Source: Selaginella moellendorffii
Lineage: Eukaryota > Streptophyta > Lycopodiopsida > Selaginellales > Selaginellaceae
DNA: 64,000 nucleotides
Direction: 5' to 3'
NCBI RefSeq assembly: GCF_000143415.4
Contig: NW_003314261.1
Location: 6,733,132 to 6,797,131, forward strand
In this document: positions 22,727-34,381 of the stretch, in pieces
How the letters are laid out: every line of letters begins with the position of its first letter
Position numbering within the stretch: the first letter of the stretch is position 1
Program-made: the position numbers and the translations under genes
The notes under the pieces: generated by a model
Databases searched by the model: none
Told to the model about the DNA's origin: nothing
Seen by the model: the letters and a program-made list of their open reading frames with translations, nothing else

Positions 22727-23869
22727 TGTAGCGCACGTGGTTTTGACCCTTTATCCTATGGTGATTTACCATAGGATAACACCACGAAGCGGAACCTAAA
22801 CCCTCTTTGTGCCACGTGACATATGCCACGTGTCACATGCCACGTGTCCATACCACGTGTCCATAGGAACCCGAGGTTCAGGGCCTTGGGCCACTGAACG
22901 AAGGAACGGTGCCAAACTCCCAAGCGTGACGCCAAGGAGTGATGGAACCGAACCACGGAGCAACTCCCGAGCATACAGCCCAAGGAGCGAAGGGACAGGA
23001 GCCCGGAGCGACTTGGAACAATCCTGAAGCAACCAGCATCCCAATGCCAGGACCAGCACGCAAAATGGAGCCAAATGGAGTCTGGCGCTATTTCGGCATA
23101 CCGGTGGCCTAACGCGAGGACATGGGTACTCCACCAGCTAGCATGGAATGGAACTTGGGCTTAGACCCAAGCCGGACGCAGAACAAGGACAGGCACGCAA
23201 GCGGGAGCTAGACTATGCCTTAGGTTGGTCGGCCATGCCCGACCTACCCACTATCCCTACTATACATTTGGAACCCCCCATAGCCCCCCCCCCTTGAGGA
23301 ACACACGCTTTGGGCTTTCACCCCAAGCCTCCCTTAGTATCAGGAGTTAGTCTCTGGGACAAGCTCGAAACTTACTAATTATGGAATGTCCCTAGATTGC
23401 GAATTTGGACAAGGGACGAACACCATTGTGTTCAGGACGATCTCTACATTCCGTAGATATGCCAAATGAGCAAATCTGGACACTTTCCATAAATAGCATT
23501 TGGGACGAATTAAGACTAACATAAAGGGCATGATAGCGAGGGTGTTTGGCAGACACGGTAAGCTATCATCTAACGATGTTGAGGGACCAATCTCAATATC
23601 GCGGGGGTTCTTGATACTAGCAAGTGCAAGCCAATGACACAAGTTTCTCAAACCAGGCCGAGTATGCTCAGCAAGAAACACATAGGGTTCCTACCTTATG
23701 TTTATCCAATCTAAGTGCATGTTCATTGACCAGTTTCTCAACTAGTTCAAGTGGGAACTGATAACGGGTCCAGCAATACCGACCTCCTGCCATCGTGGCA
23801 GTAAGGTAAGAGTGTCCGTAAGGACTGGCCGACAGGTAACTTTCGATACCTGAAGTCACATTCGCGACA
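22727..23869 (-). repeat. 5' LTR of the non-autonomous element
   Basis: Same length as 16604-17746 and about 99.5% identical by eye. The five G-boxes recur at 22734, 22813, 22827, 22841 and 22854, and the hairpin at 22751-22779. Confidence 0.93.
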
Positions 23870-23874
23870 ATATA

Positions 23875-24160
23875 GCAAACAACTTCCACTTGGATTTGTT
23901 GACAAACATATGAGTAAGAGTTTTTGGCCCCAACACAACAAATAAATTCTAATATAAAAGGGAATGGATTTGTAAGTTTTTAAATTTAGAATTCCCTAGC
24001 AAGTTACAAGGGGGAATGGATTTATAAGCTTTTGAATTTGAACTTTCAAAGGGGTTACCAAAAATCCTTAATTGATTGGAAAAAAAGTGCATTTTTGTTT
24101 ATAGGCAATTTTTCTTGAATCGTTATCTTTGATTATTTATATGATTGAGCGCACAAAAAA
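23875..24160. other. Repeat-like flank, probably continuation of the LINE relic
   Basis: AT-rich sequence beyond the target duplication. It should continue the locus interrupted at 16,603, but no clear RT motif could be read here. Confidence 0.35.
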
Positions 24161-25312
24161 TATCATGAATGTGACTGCGGGTATCAAAAGTTATTTGTCA
24201 ATTAATCCTTTCAAATATTCTTTCCATACTGCCATAATGGCAAGAGGTTGGTATTGTTAAACCCTTTATCAGTCCTTTTTGTGCTAGTAAAGTTAATTGG
24301 GCATTTTAAGTGTATTTAGATTAAACAAGTATAAAGATGAAATTCCTACATGCTAGTTAAACATACTTAACTTAGTAAGGAGTTTTTATTTTGTTGTGTC
24401 TTGTACTAGCTAGTGACAATAACCCTTGCATATTTAGAGTAGTCCCTCAATATCACCAGATGATAGTTTACTGTGTCTACTAAATACTTTCGGTATCATA
24501 CCCTGGTTCAATTGGTTCAGTTCGGTCCCAATTGCTATTTATAAAAAGTGTCTAGATTTGCTAATTTAGCATATCTACGGAATGTAGAGGTTGGTCCTAT
24601 ATCCAAATTCATAATCTAATATTATTGCATATTTAATAAGTTTCAAAACTCTCCTAAAGGATTAATCCCGGGTCCAAGGGAGGGGACCTTGGTTTCCCCA
24701 TTAGGGGGAAAAGGCCCAACCTCCCCCCATTTTTTTTAAAACAATTGGGACCCCTTTTATTGGGGGCCCCCTCGAACCCACCCCCCCCCCCACCCCCCCC
24801 CCCCACACTTCCCTTGAGGAACATATACTTTGGGCTTTCACCCTAATGTGCATACTTGTTTTTATTCTGTGTCCAACTTGGGTCTAAGCCCAAGTTCTAT
24901 TCCATATTAGTTGGTGGAATACCCATATTCTTGCATTAGTCCACTGGTATGCTAAAATAGTGTTAAACTCTATTTAACTCCATTTTGCGTGTTAATCCTA
25001 GCATTGGGATGTTAAATGTTCTAGGACTGTTCCAAGTTGCTATATGCTCTTGTCTCTTCGTTACTTGGGTTGTATGCTCAAAAGTCGCTCTATGCTCTAG
25101 TGATGTTGCTCCTTAACTCCATGATTAGAAGTTTGGCTTCGTTTCTTCATTCAATGGCTCAAGGCTTTAAAATTTGGGTTTTGCTCTACTATCCTTTGAC
25201 ACATGGCACATATAACATGTTATATGTGGCATATGGAGGGTTTAGATTTTACTTCATGGTTATCCTATAATAATTCACTATAGGATAAAGGGTGAAAGCC
25301 ACATTTGCTATA
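24161..25312 (+). repeat. Old, decayed solo LTR of the same family, opposite orientation
   Basis: About 1,150 bp aligns end to end with the 1,143-bp LTR, read on the plus strand. Starts TATCATGAATGTGACT (young copy TGTCGCGAATGTGACT); shares the run GGCATATCTACGGAATGTAGAG type block near 24,570; ends ATAGGATAAAGGG...GCTATA. Most differences are C to T or G to A, and nearly all CpG and CACGTG sites are lost, as expected from methylation decay. No PBS follows the inner end, so it is probably a solo LTR. The flanks AAAAA and AAGAA may be a worn target duplication. Confidence 0.75.
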
Positions 25313-27639
25313 AAGAAATATAATACCTATGATACACTATTGATTAATGCCTCTCATAGAAAATTGGAGTAGAAGAGTATATCACATCAGTGGCAAGGGC
25401 TAGTGCACTCCTTTAATCAAATTGCCATAAAGCAAACACACCTATTACATAATAAAGGTAACAACAGTAGCCTTGTATGGACCAAAAAGTTGGGGTCTAG
25501 GACTAAACAAGACCATGTGGAACAAACTTAAGACAATCAATAAATATTTCATCTCAGCAGAATTCAAGGTATACAAGGTTCCATACTCAATCATAGTTTT
25601 AAAGATAGACTTACTCCCAATGGAGATTTTCACTAAATGACATTGCATTATGTACGTGTAAAGTGCATACCTTCTCTACAAACAAAAACTTGTAGATGCA
25701 GCTATTGTTGAATCAAGCTTTTGGAAAAGGTTGGTGGCACACTCTTGAGGTATGGACAGCCATCCTTGGCCATGACCTCTCCACACTAATGATGGAATTT
25801 ATTGAACAATTAAAGTTATGGACATGGCAATCTCTTCAATGTTGGTACAATGCTTAGATGAAAGATGGTGTCCCCTTTAGAATATTTATGAACACCATCA
25901 ACTTAAGGCACTAATTTAGTTTCACAATGTACAATGAGCTTACCTCCACAATTAGAGAATCCTAGTTACAAAATAGGGCATCATAGATTGATAATGGAAT
26001 TCAAACGTCACTTGAGACCATTGTTGCTATATGATATTTGCTTTTACCCCACATGTTATAAAGAAGTTGAAGATGTGGAGATTTGGTCAACATGTGCTCA
26101 ACCTATGCTCCACTATGTCAACCATGGGTCCTCTAAGGTGCAGATCTATATGTAATTCTCACAAGCGAACATTAGGCCAAGAGCATCTATGAATTTCTAT
26201 GAGAAATGGAAATCAAGCACCAATCCTTAGTCATTGATGCCATGCTCATGATATATTGCAACTGAGTCAGAATCAAAACAAGGGTGACAACACTTCTCAC
26301 TACAAATGTTAATGGCTAGGTAAAGATCATATTGAGGTTCCAACCCAAGAGGCATCAGGAGGGGCAACAGGCAGGTCAATGAAGCCAAGGGCAAGGACAA
26401 AAGGTGTGGTGGTAGAAGACTTGGAGGAGTTCAATAAATAAATGGCTTATGAGATAATCAGAGCAACTTACTATAATCAGTTGGTCTCATGTTTCTTGAT
26501 GGGTGCTATAAGACCTTGTAAACAATTAATGAATAAATGAATGAATATTCCTTTTGCCACCCAAACTCTCCCTATGGTGTGAATAACATTTAGAGGCATG
26601 CACCGCCTTAAAATATGATGTGAGAGGGAAAGCTAATAGCAAGAAACACAAAAAAAGCCATTGACAAAAGAAGCATTTCTCATTTCTGGAGAAAAAACTA
26701 AAGTAGAACAAAGTATATGTAGTAATCATGTTTTTTTTTGGTTTTTTAACTAGGTTTTTTTTCAAAAATTAATGTAAAGTATATATAAATTACTAAATAG
26801 ATTCTAAATAAGAAATAGTAAAATTTATGGTGGCAGAAATGCTTCAATAAGCAATGTTTCTCCACACAACTTCCTATATTGTGTGGAGAATGTAAGTTTT
26901 AGCAATTGAAATAAACTACCATAGAATTTAGAATAACCTATTTCATTGCATTTAAAACAATGCCACATAGAATTAAAAGTTTTACTAATATGGCACTATT
27001 TTGAATTCAAAGAATTTTATAAAACTAGTAAAGAGAGCAAGTGAAGTTGAATAATCAAGGGAAGAAATATAAGAAGAGTTATTTCAATTCAAAGCTTGTT
27101 AATAAGAGTATTAAAAGATTTTTGCATCTTTTGATCTCTGATGAATAATCTAAATAGTAAATCATTTTTCATATATAACCTTCACCATTTTAACTAAACA
27201 CTTGAATCTTAATCTTTTTATAACAAATATTTTCTAATGAATTACTAACACTAGTTTGTCATATTTGATAATCCCTTTTATAATTGGCTATTTGCTAGTC
27301 TCTTCTTGAAGGTTGCTGGATGATGGAGATTTTGGGTCCCTTAAGAACAATGACATTAGTTCCATTGCTTTTGATTTAATTTTCTAGCTAGTTTTATAGA
27401 CTTATTGTTTTATTGAGAGGTATTATTTTTGTCAAAATCAAGACACACAACTACAAACTTTTCAAAAAATTTGCAATTCTATATTTTATCTTAAATTAAT
27501 TCTCAATATTAACTTTGATATAAATGATTGTAAACCCAATTATCTTTCCACTTTACCTAATTCCCTTTTATTTTTTTCCCTCTTCTTTTGCATTTTCCTT
27601 TTTCTTTTACACTTTCAAAAGAACCAATAGTGTTGATAG
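25313..27639. other. AT-rich repeat-derived spacer
   Basis: More than 2.3 kb without a supportable gene. Short broken frames are scattered through it and base composition is much more AT-rich than in the gene blocks. I could not assign the sequence to a family. Confidence 0.45.
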
Positions 27640-28000
27640 TGTCAAGACCCCCAACAAGATCAAGACTGGAAAATGTAGAAGACAAAGAGAAAAGCTAGTA
27701 GAAACGAAGAAAAGGCCTTAAATTGGTGTTGATTCAGATTGTGAAGAAATGAAACAAGGATAACCTATATATACTATAAGTTGATGAAGTTCCACCACTC
27801 TTGGATCGAGGACGGCCTAAATATAGCTAAGGTCAAGGAGGTGCCACATCATCATCAGGAATGTGGCTCGAGACTCAGGAATCATACAGGAAATCAAAGA
27901 GTTAGGAATAAGGAAGTGTCTCAAGAGTCAAGAATATGGTCTACAGGTCAGGAATCCAGCGAGAGTCAGGAATGTGGCAAGAATTGGGGGATTCCTGACA
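27640..28000 (-). repeat. 3' LTR of the chromovirus
   Basis: 361 bp. Minus strand TGTCAGGAATCC...GGTCTTGACA. A purine-rich GAGGAAGGGG lies just inside it (about 28,001-28,015) and is the likely polypurine tract. Confidence 0.9.
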
Positions 28001-28134
28001 ACACCCCTTCCTCAAGAATGAGTGGAACGAGGACGTGAATGAGAACGAAGAGGAGGATGAGATGGGCGGCAAGGGACAGGAGATGGAGAAAAATAATGAG
28101 GACTGGGATGAAAAGGATAGTGGTGGTGGAAGTC

Positions 28135-29488
28135 CTAAACAAGGTCAGGAGAATGAATCAGATTGTCCGCAGATTCCCAAGTGCGTTCTTTAGGTCCGTA
28201 ACCCTTCCAATCGACCAGATAGTAGAGTTTAGACCGTGAGATCTTGGAATCAAGGATGTCCTGAACCTCGTACTCAAAGCCATCCTCGAGCTGCACTGGT
28301 GGAGGCAGAGAAATGACCTGATTTGGAGTAGAACTGGGAATATAAGGCTCAAGGAGAGAGGAGTGAAAAACGGGGTGAATTTGGTATGAGGAGGGAAGTG
28401 CAAGGTGATAAATCACAGGATTAATGATGGCAGTGATAAGGAAAGGATTGAGGCGTTTGAAATCGAGTTTGGGACATGGCCTGGTGGTGGAGATATTTCG
28501 CTTGAGGAGCCAGACTTTATCCCCGATATTGTAAGGGGGACAATCCTGACGATGGACATTGGTGAATGTTTTGTGAGAGGAGATGGAGTTGTGGATTTCT
28601 TGGAGGTTGGAGACAAATGTCTCAGAGCGGGGATTTGAACGAGAGGATTTGGATGGAGAAGGAAGTGAAAGATTGAATCGGGGATTTCGGCCGAACCAAT
28701 CATCCTGATGATAATTGATGAAGCACCTTAAGAATTGTTCCAACGTCTGAATTGTTCACTCGGACTGTCCATCAGTTTGAGGATGATATGCCGAAGAGGT
28801 TGGCCTTCACTCCAAGCAGCTGCAAAAACTGTTGCCAGAAATGAGAGATGAATTGAGGTCCCCAATCCGAAACCACATTTGCAGGAATCCCATGAAGTCG
28901 GAAAATTTCCCTAAATACCAGTTTTTCCATGTCCTTGCCCGAAAACTCCTTGGTACATGGCAGGAAATGTGCCATCTTTGTGAAGCGATCCACCACGACT
29001 AAAATGCTGTTGAAGCCTCTAGAACTCAGAAGATCACTCAAGAAATCCATGGAGATGGATTCCCAAGGACATGAAGGGACCGGGAGGGAACGAAGCAAAC
29101 CTGAAGGATGGTGGCGAGGTATCTTATTCCGAGCGCAAGTGTCATAGGAGGTAACAAAAGCTTTGATGTAGTTGTTCATGTGAGGCCACCAAAAGTCCCG
29201 TGCAACCAGCTCATAGGTTTTCGCAATGCCGAAGTGACCAGCAGTTGGGCTATTGTGGCACGCCATCAGGGCCAACCTTCGAGCAACACCTTCAAGAACG
29301 TAAAGCTGCTCCCCACGATACAACAAACCATCTAAGAACTCGAACTCATCAAATCGCCAGCAGTCGAGAGTCACTGGGTGTCCAGCCTGAAGATGGGGGA
29401 AACTGTTGCTAGCGAGGTCATCGGATTGAAGATCGTTTCTAATCACATCCATCAAGGAGGAGTCCTGAGGGGCCACGGAAATTGCCAT
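28135..29488 (-). pseudogene. Integrase with C-terminal chromodomain (chromovirus pol 3' part)
   Basis: Frame 28772-29488 carries the HHCC zinc finger (CHNSPTAGHFG...CARNK) and the first two Asp residues of the DDE core (SMDFLSDL, VSDWGPQF). Just before the catalytic Glu the frame shifts by one base; SAYHPQTDGQSE then follows in the other frame with an added stop. Frame 28135-28743 holds the integrase C-terminal part and ends in a chromodomain: EYEVQDILDS, LVDWKGY, TWESADNL. The aromatic cage positions (Tyr, Trp, Tyr) are kept, as in chromodomains that bind methylated histone H3. Confidence 0.85.
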
Positions 29489-29599
29489 AACTTGAAGCCA
29501 ATTAGGACCGAGGATAATCTGATCTTGCTGATTGAAGGCAGGATTACCAGGCCTGAGACTGAGATAAGAGCGCCTTGAAAGAGCATCAGGAAGGCCTTG

Positions 29600-31520
29600 A
29601 AGCTTTCCAGGTCTGTACTTGATAACAAAGTCAAACTAACTCAAGAATTGTGCCCACCTTGCCTGATGACGGCTCAAAACTCGGGAAGTGGCAAAGTACT
29701 CGAGATTTTTGTGATCCGTCCAGACTGTTGTTTGATGGCCCGCCCCCTCCAAGAAATGATGCCACTCTCCAAAGGAATCCACGATGGCGAGGAGCTCCTT
29801 GTCGTGGATTTCGTAATTGATCTCCGCAGGCTAGAATTTCTGAGAATGGAAAGTGACCGAATGAAATTCTTGATCAACTCCGAGTTAAGATAGCACAACA
29901 CCGATGGCAAAGTCGGAGGTGACAGCCTCAATGAAGAAAGGTTGTGAGGGATCAGCGTGGATCAAGATGGGAGCAGAACTAAAGGCTGCCTTGAGTGTGT
30001 CAAAGGCCTGCTGGGCAGCAGGAGACCAAGAAAAGGGAACATCCTTGCCAGTGAGATGCGTGAGTGGAAGGACAATGTCAGAGTAGTGATCAATGAATTT
30101 GTAGTAGAAGTTGGCGAAGCCGAGAAAAACCTAAACGTCCGACATTGATTGTGGAGGCTCCCATTCGAGAATAGTTTTGACTTTGGCAGGATCCATCGTG
30201 ATACCCTCAGGAGTGACAATGTACCCAAGGAACTCCATAGACTCCTAATCGAAGGAACATTTCTCAAGCTTCACATATAGGCTGTGTTCCCGCAGCTTTG
30301 CCAGCACCTTGCGCACGTGCTCGTTGTGCTCCTCCTGAGTTTTTGAGTAGATGAGGATGTCATCGAGGTAAACGATCACCATCTGATCAAGAAACTCTCG
30401 AAATACATCGTTCGCCATATGTTGGAAAACTGCTGGAGCATTTGTCAAGCCAAATGGCATGACAGTGTACTCGAAGTGGCCATAGCGGGTTCAGAACGCA
30501 GTCTTCCATTCATCACTAGGCTGGATTTGGATCAGGTTGTATGCTCCATGGAGGTCGATCTTGGTGAAGAAGCGGGCACCGCTGAGGCGTTCCAACAGGT
30601 CCAACATCAGAGGCGGCGGATAACGGTTCCAAATAGTCACCTTGTTCAAACCTCGGTAGTCGATGACTAGCCGCAAACTCCCATCCTTCTTCTTGACAAA
30701 GAAGACAGATGCTCGAACCGAGGACTGCAAATGCCTGAATGTACCCCGAGGCAAGGTTCTCCTCCACATACTCTTTGAGGGCCTTAAGCTCGGATGGGGA
30801 TAACCCGTAGATAGGCCCCCACGGAGGTGACACTCCTTCTTGTAAATCAATGGGACAGTTATAAGGCTAATGAACAAGCAGTACACTAGCTTTTTTTCTT
30901 GTCAAACACATCTCCAAAATCATGATACTTCTCAGGAAGACTAACATGAGAAACATGCAAAGCAAAAAAAAAAAAAGGTTCTTCATGAAGGAGTTCTTTC
31001 ATAGTGATTGTGGAGATAGGAGGAGGTGTTTGACTAAATGGAATGATGAGACAAGGATACTGTCTAGTGTAAAATAGAAGAGAGGAAAAACAAGAGGGTG
31101 AAAACTTCGTAGAGTCAGGAACAGAACCCCAATTTGAGTTTAGGGAAGTTTTCTTGATTCGAACTTGATGAACAACAGGGGAAGCCATAAGAGATGGTGA
31201 TGTGGGAGAGATGAACTGTAACTCCTTCCAACAGATCTAAGGCTGATGTAGTTGGAACCAAGGAAGGCCGAGCACCACAGAGGAGAACTTGCTGCTGATG
31301 ATGTTGAAGGCGATATCGGTGACGATGGACCCAATGTGTACTCGAACAGGCAACGTTTCCCTAAGTCCAGAAGATGGAGACACTAAATGCCTGCTAATGC
31401 CTTTAACCCTTAGATCCTGTATAGTAGGAGAAAGAGGAACGTGATGTCAAGCAGCAAAGTCCGCGTCCATGAAGCAGGAAGTTGCACCCCAGTCCAGTAG
31501 CTCCAGAGCCTTGAGTCCTG
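29600..31520 (-). pseudogene. Protease, reverse transcriptase and RNase H of the chromovirus, broken
   Basis: Retropepsin motif near 31,450-31,500 reads LLDWGATSCFMD, where families normally have D-S/T-G. RT blocks follow: [46 protein letters not shown] and the catalytic [10 protein letters not shown] near 30,346-30,380. RNase H is weaker and lies around 29,670-29,960. Stops and frameshifts separate the blocks. Confidence 0.82.
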
Positions 31521-32447
31521 ATTGTCCGGTGAAAGAAAGGAGATATAGGACGTGAAAATTGCGAGAATTGGTGGTGGCTTTGATAAAGGTGGTGAGGAGC
31601 TTGATAAAGAAGAAAAGTGATTTTTATTCGGGGAGTCCAAACTGACAGCTCCTACTCTGTTTGGACAAGGTCGTTTCCCGATTGCAATAGAGGTGGACTT
31701 TGAGGTAGAGTGAACTCGAGCAGTCAGGGAGGCTTCTTGGGACACACAGCTGCTTTGTGATTAGGATCAGCACAGTAGAGGCAAAGATTATGAGATATCC
31801 GACGTTGCTTCTCAGCAAGACTCAACTTCCCTTTGATGAGTCGGGGAGTACCAAAAATATCCATCGGGATCAGAGCAGTAGGTTTAGGAGTATGCCCTGA
31901 AGACTCAAGTTGGGATTCTTGAGTCTGGGACGGGAAAACGGCGACACGGCAACTTTCCTAACGACGTTCAAAGAGATGATTGTCGCATTGAACAACTTTG
32001 TTGATGGCGTCCGACAGGTCCGTGGGATCCTGCATGGTGAGCAACAAATCCTTAACACCGTTATTAAGGCCGAAACGAAATTGATCAATCAGGGCCCGCT
32101 CATCCCACTAAGTGTCCAAGGCAAGGAGTTGGAACTCTGTAGCATAGATTGAGGCAGGACGAGACCCCTGAGAGAGACGTCTCATCTTTGTGGTGGCAGC
32201 CCGAACCCAATCTATCTCGCCAAAACATGCTTCGAGCTTCTCTTTGAACAATTGAAGATCCATTACCTCCGGAACCACGGCCCCTTTCATGCTCTTCTCC
32301 AGGAGAGGAAAAAACCATGACAAAGCTGCACTTTCAAGCAACGTCCCAATCTCGCCGATTTGAGACTCGAGAATGGGGTACTGCCGATGTTGAAGTGCGA
32401 AGATCAGCTCCATCTGGTTCAGGAATCTGCGAAACTCTGAACGCTTG

Positions 32448-34102
32448 TGTGAGACACAAAATCCCTAGGCCCCAAAGTGGAGCTGGAAGGGTGCCATGTG
32501 GTAGTGGCTGAAGTGAAAGCCAAATGAGTGTAACACGTTTGGACTAAAAGCTTCGACTTGAAAGATCGAGAGTGGGAGTGGAACTCCCAACAAAGTGCTT
32601 GAGGAACAAACACGAAGCGAGCAATAAGCGAGGCTCCAAAAAGGGACCCAAAAGGACCAACACATGACACATGGAAGTGTCTGAGATGGAGTCCGAGATG
32701 GACCTGAGTTGGAGTCCGAGATGGAGTCCGAGATGGAGTCTGAGGTGGAGTCTGAGGTGGAGTCTGAGATGGAGTCCAAGATGGACCAAGACAGAGTCCG
32801 AGATGGAGTCCGAGGTGGAGTTCGAGATGGAGTCCGAGGTGGAGCCTGAGATGGAGTCCGAGATGGACCGAGACGGAGTCCGAGATGGAGTCCGAGATGG
32901 ACTGAGACGGAGTCCGAGATGGAGTCCGAGATGGACCAAGACGGAGTCCGAGATGGACCCGAGATGGAATCCGAGATGGAGTCCGAGGTCAAGACTGAGA
33001 CTGGGACCGAGACCGAGACCGAGACTGGGACCGAGACCGAGACCAAGGCCAAGGCCAAGACCGAGCCTGAGCCCGAGTCCAAGTCTGAGTCTGAGTCCGA
33101 GTCCAAGTCTGAGTTCGAATCTGAGAGGGTGAAAGCCCAAAGCATTCGTCTCCCAAACCCTGGGGGGTTTGGTGAGCTCCAAAAGTATAGTAAGGGGGAG
33201 GACTGCAGTGGAGCCAGTTTGGCCCAGGAAGGCTGTACCCAGTGTTGGGTGATGAGCTGCCCACTGGGAAGTCCAAAACTAGAGTGAACACGGACCAACA
33301 AGCGGGGTAGCTTGGTGAAGTGTTCAAGAGCCGGCTCTAGTTCCCTCGGGAGATCGACTGGCCGATGCTCCCAGTCCAAGTGTGGGTGGCACTACCTACT
33401 TGGATACTTGGCGTGGCTCAACGAAACCTCGCTCTAAGCCTATGGCTAGAGCACTTAAAGGCGAAAGGTGGGGAGAGTACCCATGAGGCCCGCATAGGGC
33501 CACGGTGTTCCGAAATGTTATCCCAAAGTCCTAGTTTGTGGAAAGGAAGAGGAGTAGCCCTCTGGTGTGGTGACCAAGGACACAGTCACATAGTGAGGAA
33601 GTCCTGGAGGACAGTGGGACTTAGTGGTTGGGCCTGTGGGCCTTGATCCAGTGGCAGTGTTGGTGAATATGGCTATGGACAGAAAAGGATCTTAATGGGG
33701 ACTGTTAAGGGGATATTGGGGAAGGCTGTTGCCTATGTTTACGGGCATCTTAAGGATGCTAAGGAGTGGACCTAAAATGGTCACTCATAGACAGATGGCC
33801 CAATCTTTGAGAGACAGGACGGCAATGCATATGGTGTTGGATCACCGGTGTGACCAAGGTGAATGGGCATGGCCTTAACGTAATGGGCCAGTATGTCGGT
33901 GGTACCTTGGGGTGTCGGTCATGAGATCGAACACATGGAGCGCTTGGACCAAGTGCAAAGGTTGAGTGGTGGGAATGCCATTCTCGGGGCTAGCAAGCCC
34001 AAGTCTGAAATAAGACTTATGGAGGTTTTGAGTGAGACTCCTCCAAGTGGTCGGAGGTGTGGTTAAGTGACTAAAGTAGAATGGAAAAATTAGTTGTTTA
34101 CA
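32448..34102 (+). repeat. Solo LTR A, 1,655 bp, inside chromovirus gag
   Basis: Begins TGTGAGACACAAAATCCC and ends TTACA, flanked by a perfect GCTTG duplication (32443-32447 and 34103-34107). No internal region or second LTR is present. It matches solo LTR B (43360-45057) over its whole length in inverted orientation. Confidence 0.9.
32690..33125 (+). repeat. GA-rich minisatellite inside solo LTR A
   Basis: Imperfect 12-bp units GAGTCCGAGATG passing into 6-bp units GAGACC. The units contain no stop codon in several frames on either strand, which creates long artefactual open frames of Glu/Ser/Met/Arg or Leu/Ser/Asp. Confidence 0.9.
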
Positions 34103-34362
34103 GCTTGCTTGAAAATTTCGCCGGGAAACTCACCTTCGGTTCAGGAACTTTGCTGGATCCTTGAGCCAAAAGTGAAGCAAGCTCCTGCTACATGCGAAGA
34201 AGGGTCGCCTTTGGCTCGGTATTCTCAGATTGGATTTTTGCAAGGACTTCGGCAAAGAAATCATGATGGCTTAGAGACTCCATTGGCAAAGAAGAAAGAA
34301 AAAGGTGGAAAAAAGGCAAAGGCAGTCAAACAATCAATACAAGCTAAAGCAAAAAACGAAAA

Positions 34363-34379
34363 TCCACAATCTGAATCAA
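34363..34379 (-). other. Putative self-priming site of the chromovirus
   Basis: Plus-strand TCCACAATCTGAATCAA sits 2 nt inside the 5' LTR, where a tRNA-binding site is expected. Its reverse complement occurs in the element's own LTRs: 14 nt perfect at 34474-34487, and 15 nt perfect at 27729-27743 in the other LTR. A TATA box (TATATATAAG, 34515-34506 on minus) places the predicted RNA 5' end about 27-30 nt downstream, at the LTR partner. Confidence 0.65.
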
Positions 34380-34381
34380 AC

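Larger units (their letters stand above)
16604..23869 (-). mobile_element. Young, non-autonomous LTR retrotransposon (LARD-like)
   Basis: A complete 7,266-bp element on the minus strand. Two 1,143-bp LTRs (22727-23869 is the 5' LTR in element sense, 16604-17746 the 3' LTR) have TG/CA ends. A perfect 5-bp target duplication ATATA lies at 16599-16603 and 23870-23874. A primer binding site TGGTATCAGAG and a polypurine tract lie just inside the LTRs at the expected ends. By eye the LTRs differ at only about five of 1,143 positions, so insertion is recent. The 4,980-bp interior has no gag, protease, RT, integrase or envelope signal and no frame above about 95 codons on either strand. It must have been mobilised by another element's proteins. 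Its interior is strongly strand-biased (A/C-rich on plus). Confidence 0.93.
31700..34283 (-). pseudogene. Gag of the chromovirus, interrupted by a solo LTR
   Basis: The start ATG at 34283 opens MESLSHHDFFAEV; a TAG follows about 25 codons later. The gag reading continues across the 32448-34102 insertion: AKFSS upstream joins KRSEFRRFLNQMEL downstream in frame when the insert and one GCTTG are removed. A CX2CX4HX4C zinc knuckle (CLYCADPNHKAAVC) lies near 31,735-31,785. Confidence 0.8.

Noticed and set aside
32465-33379. Long open frames of 304, 212 and 153 codons rich in Leu/Ser/Asp or Glu/Ser
   Set aside because: They arise from a stop-free 6/12-bp tandem repeat inside a solo LTR and are open on both strands in several frames.
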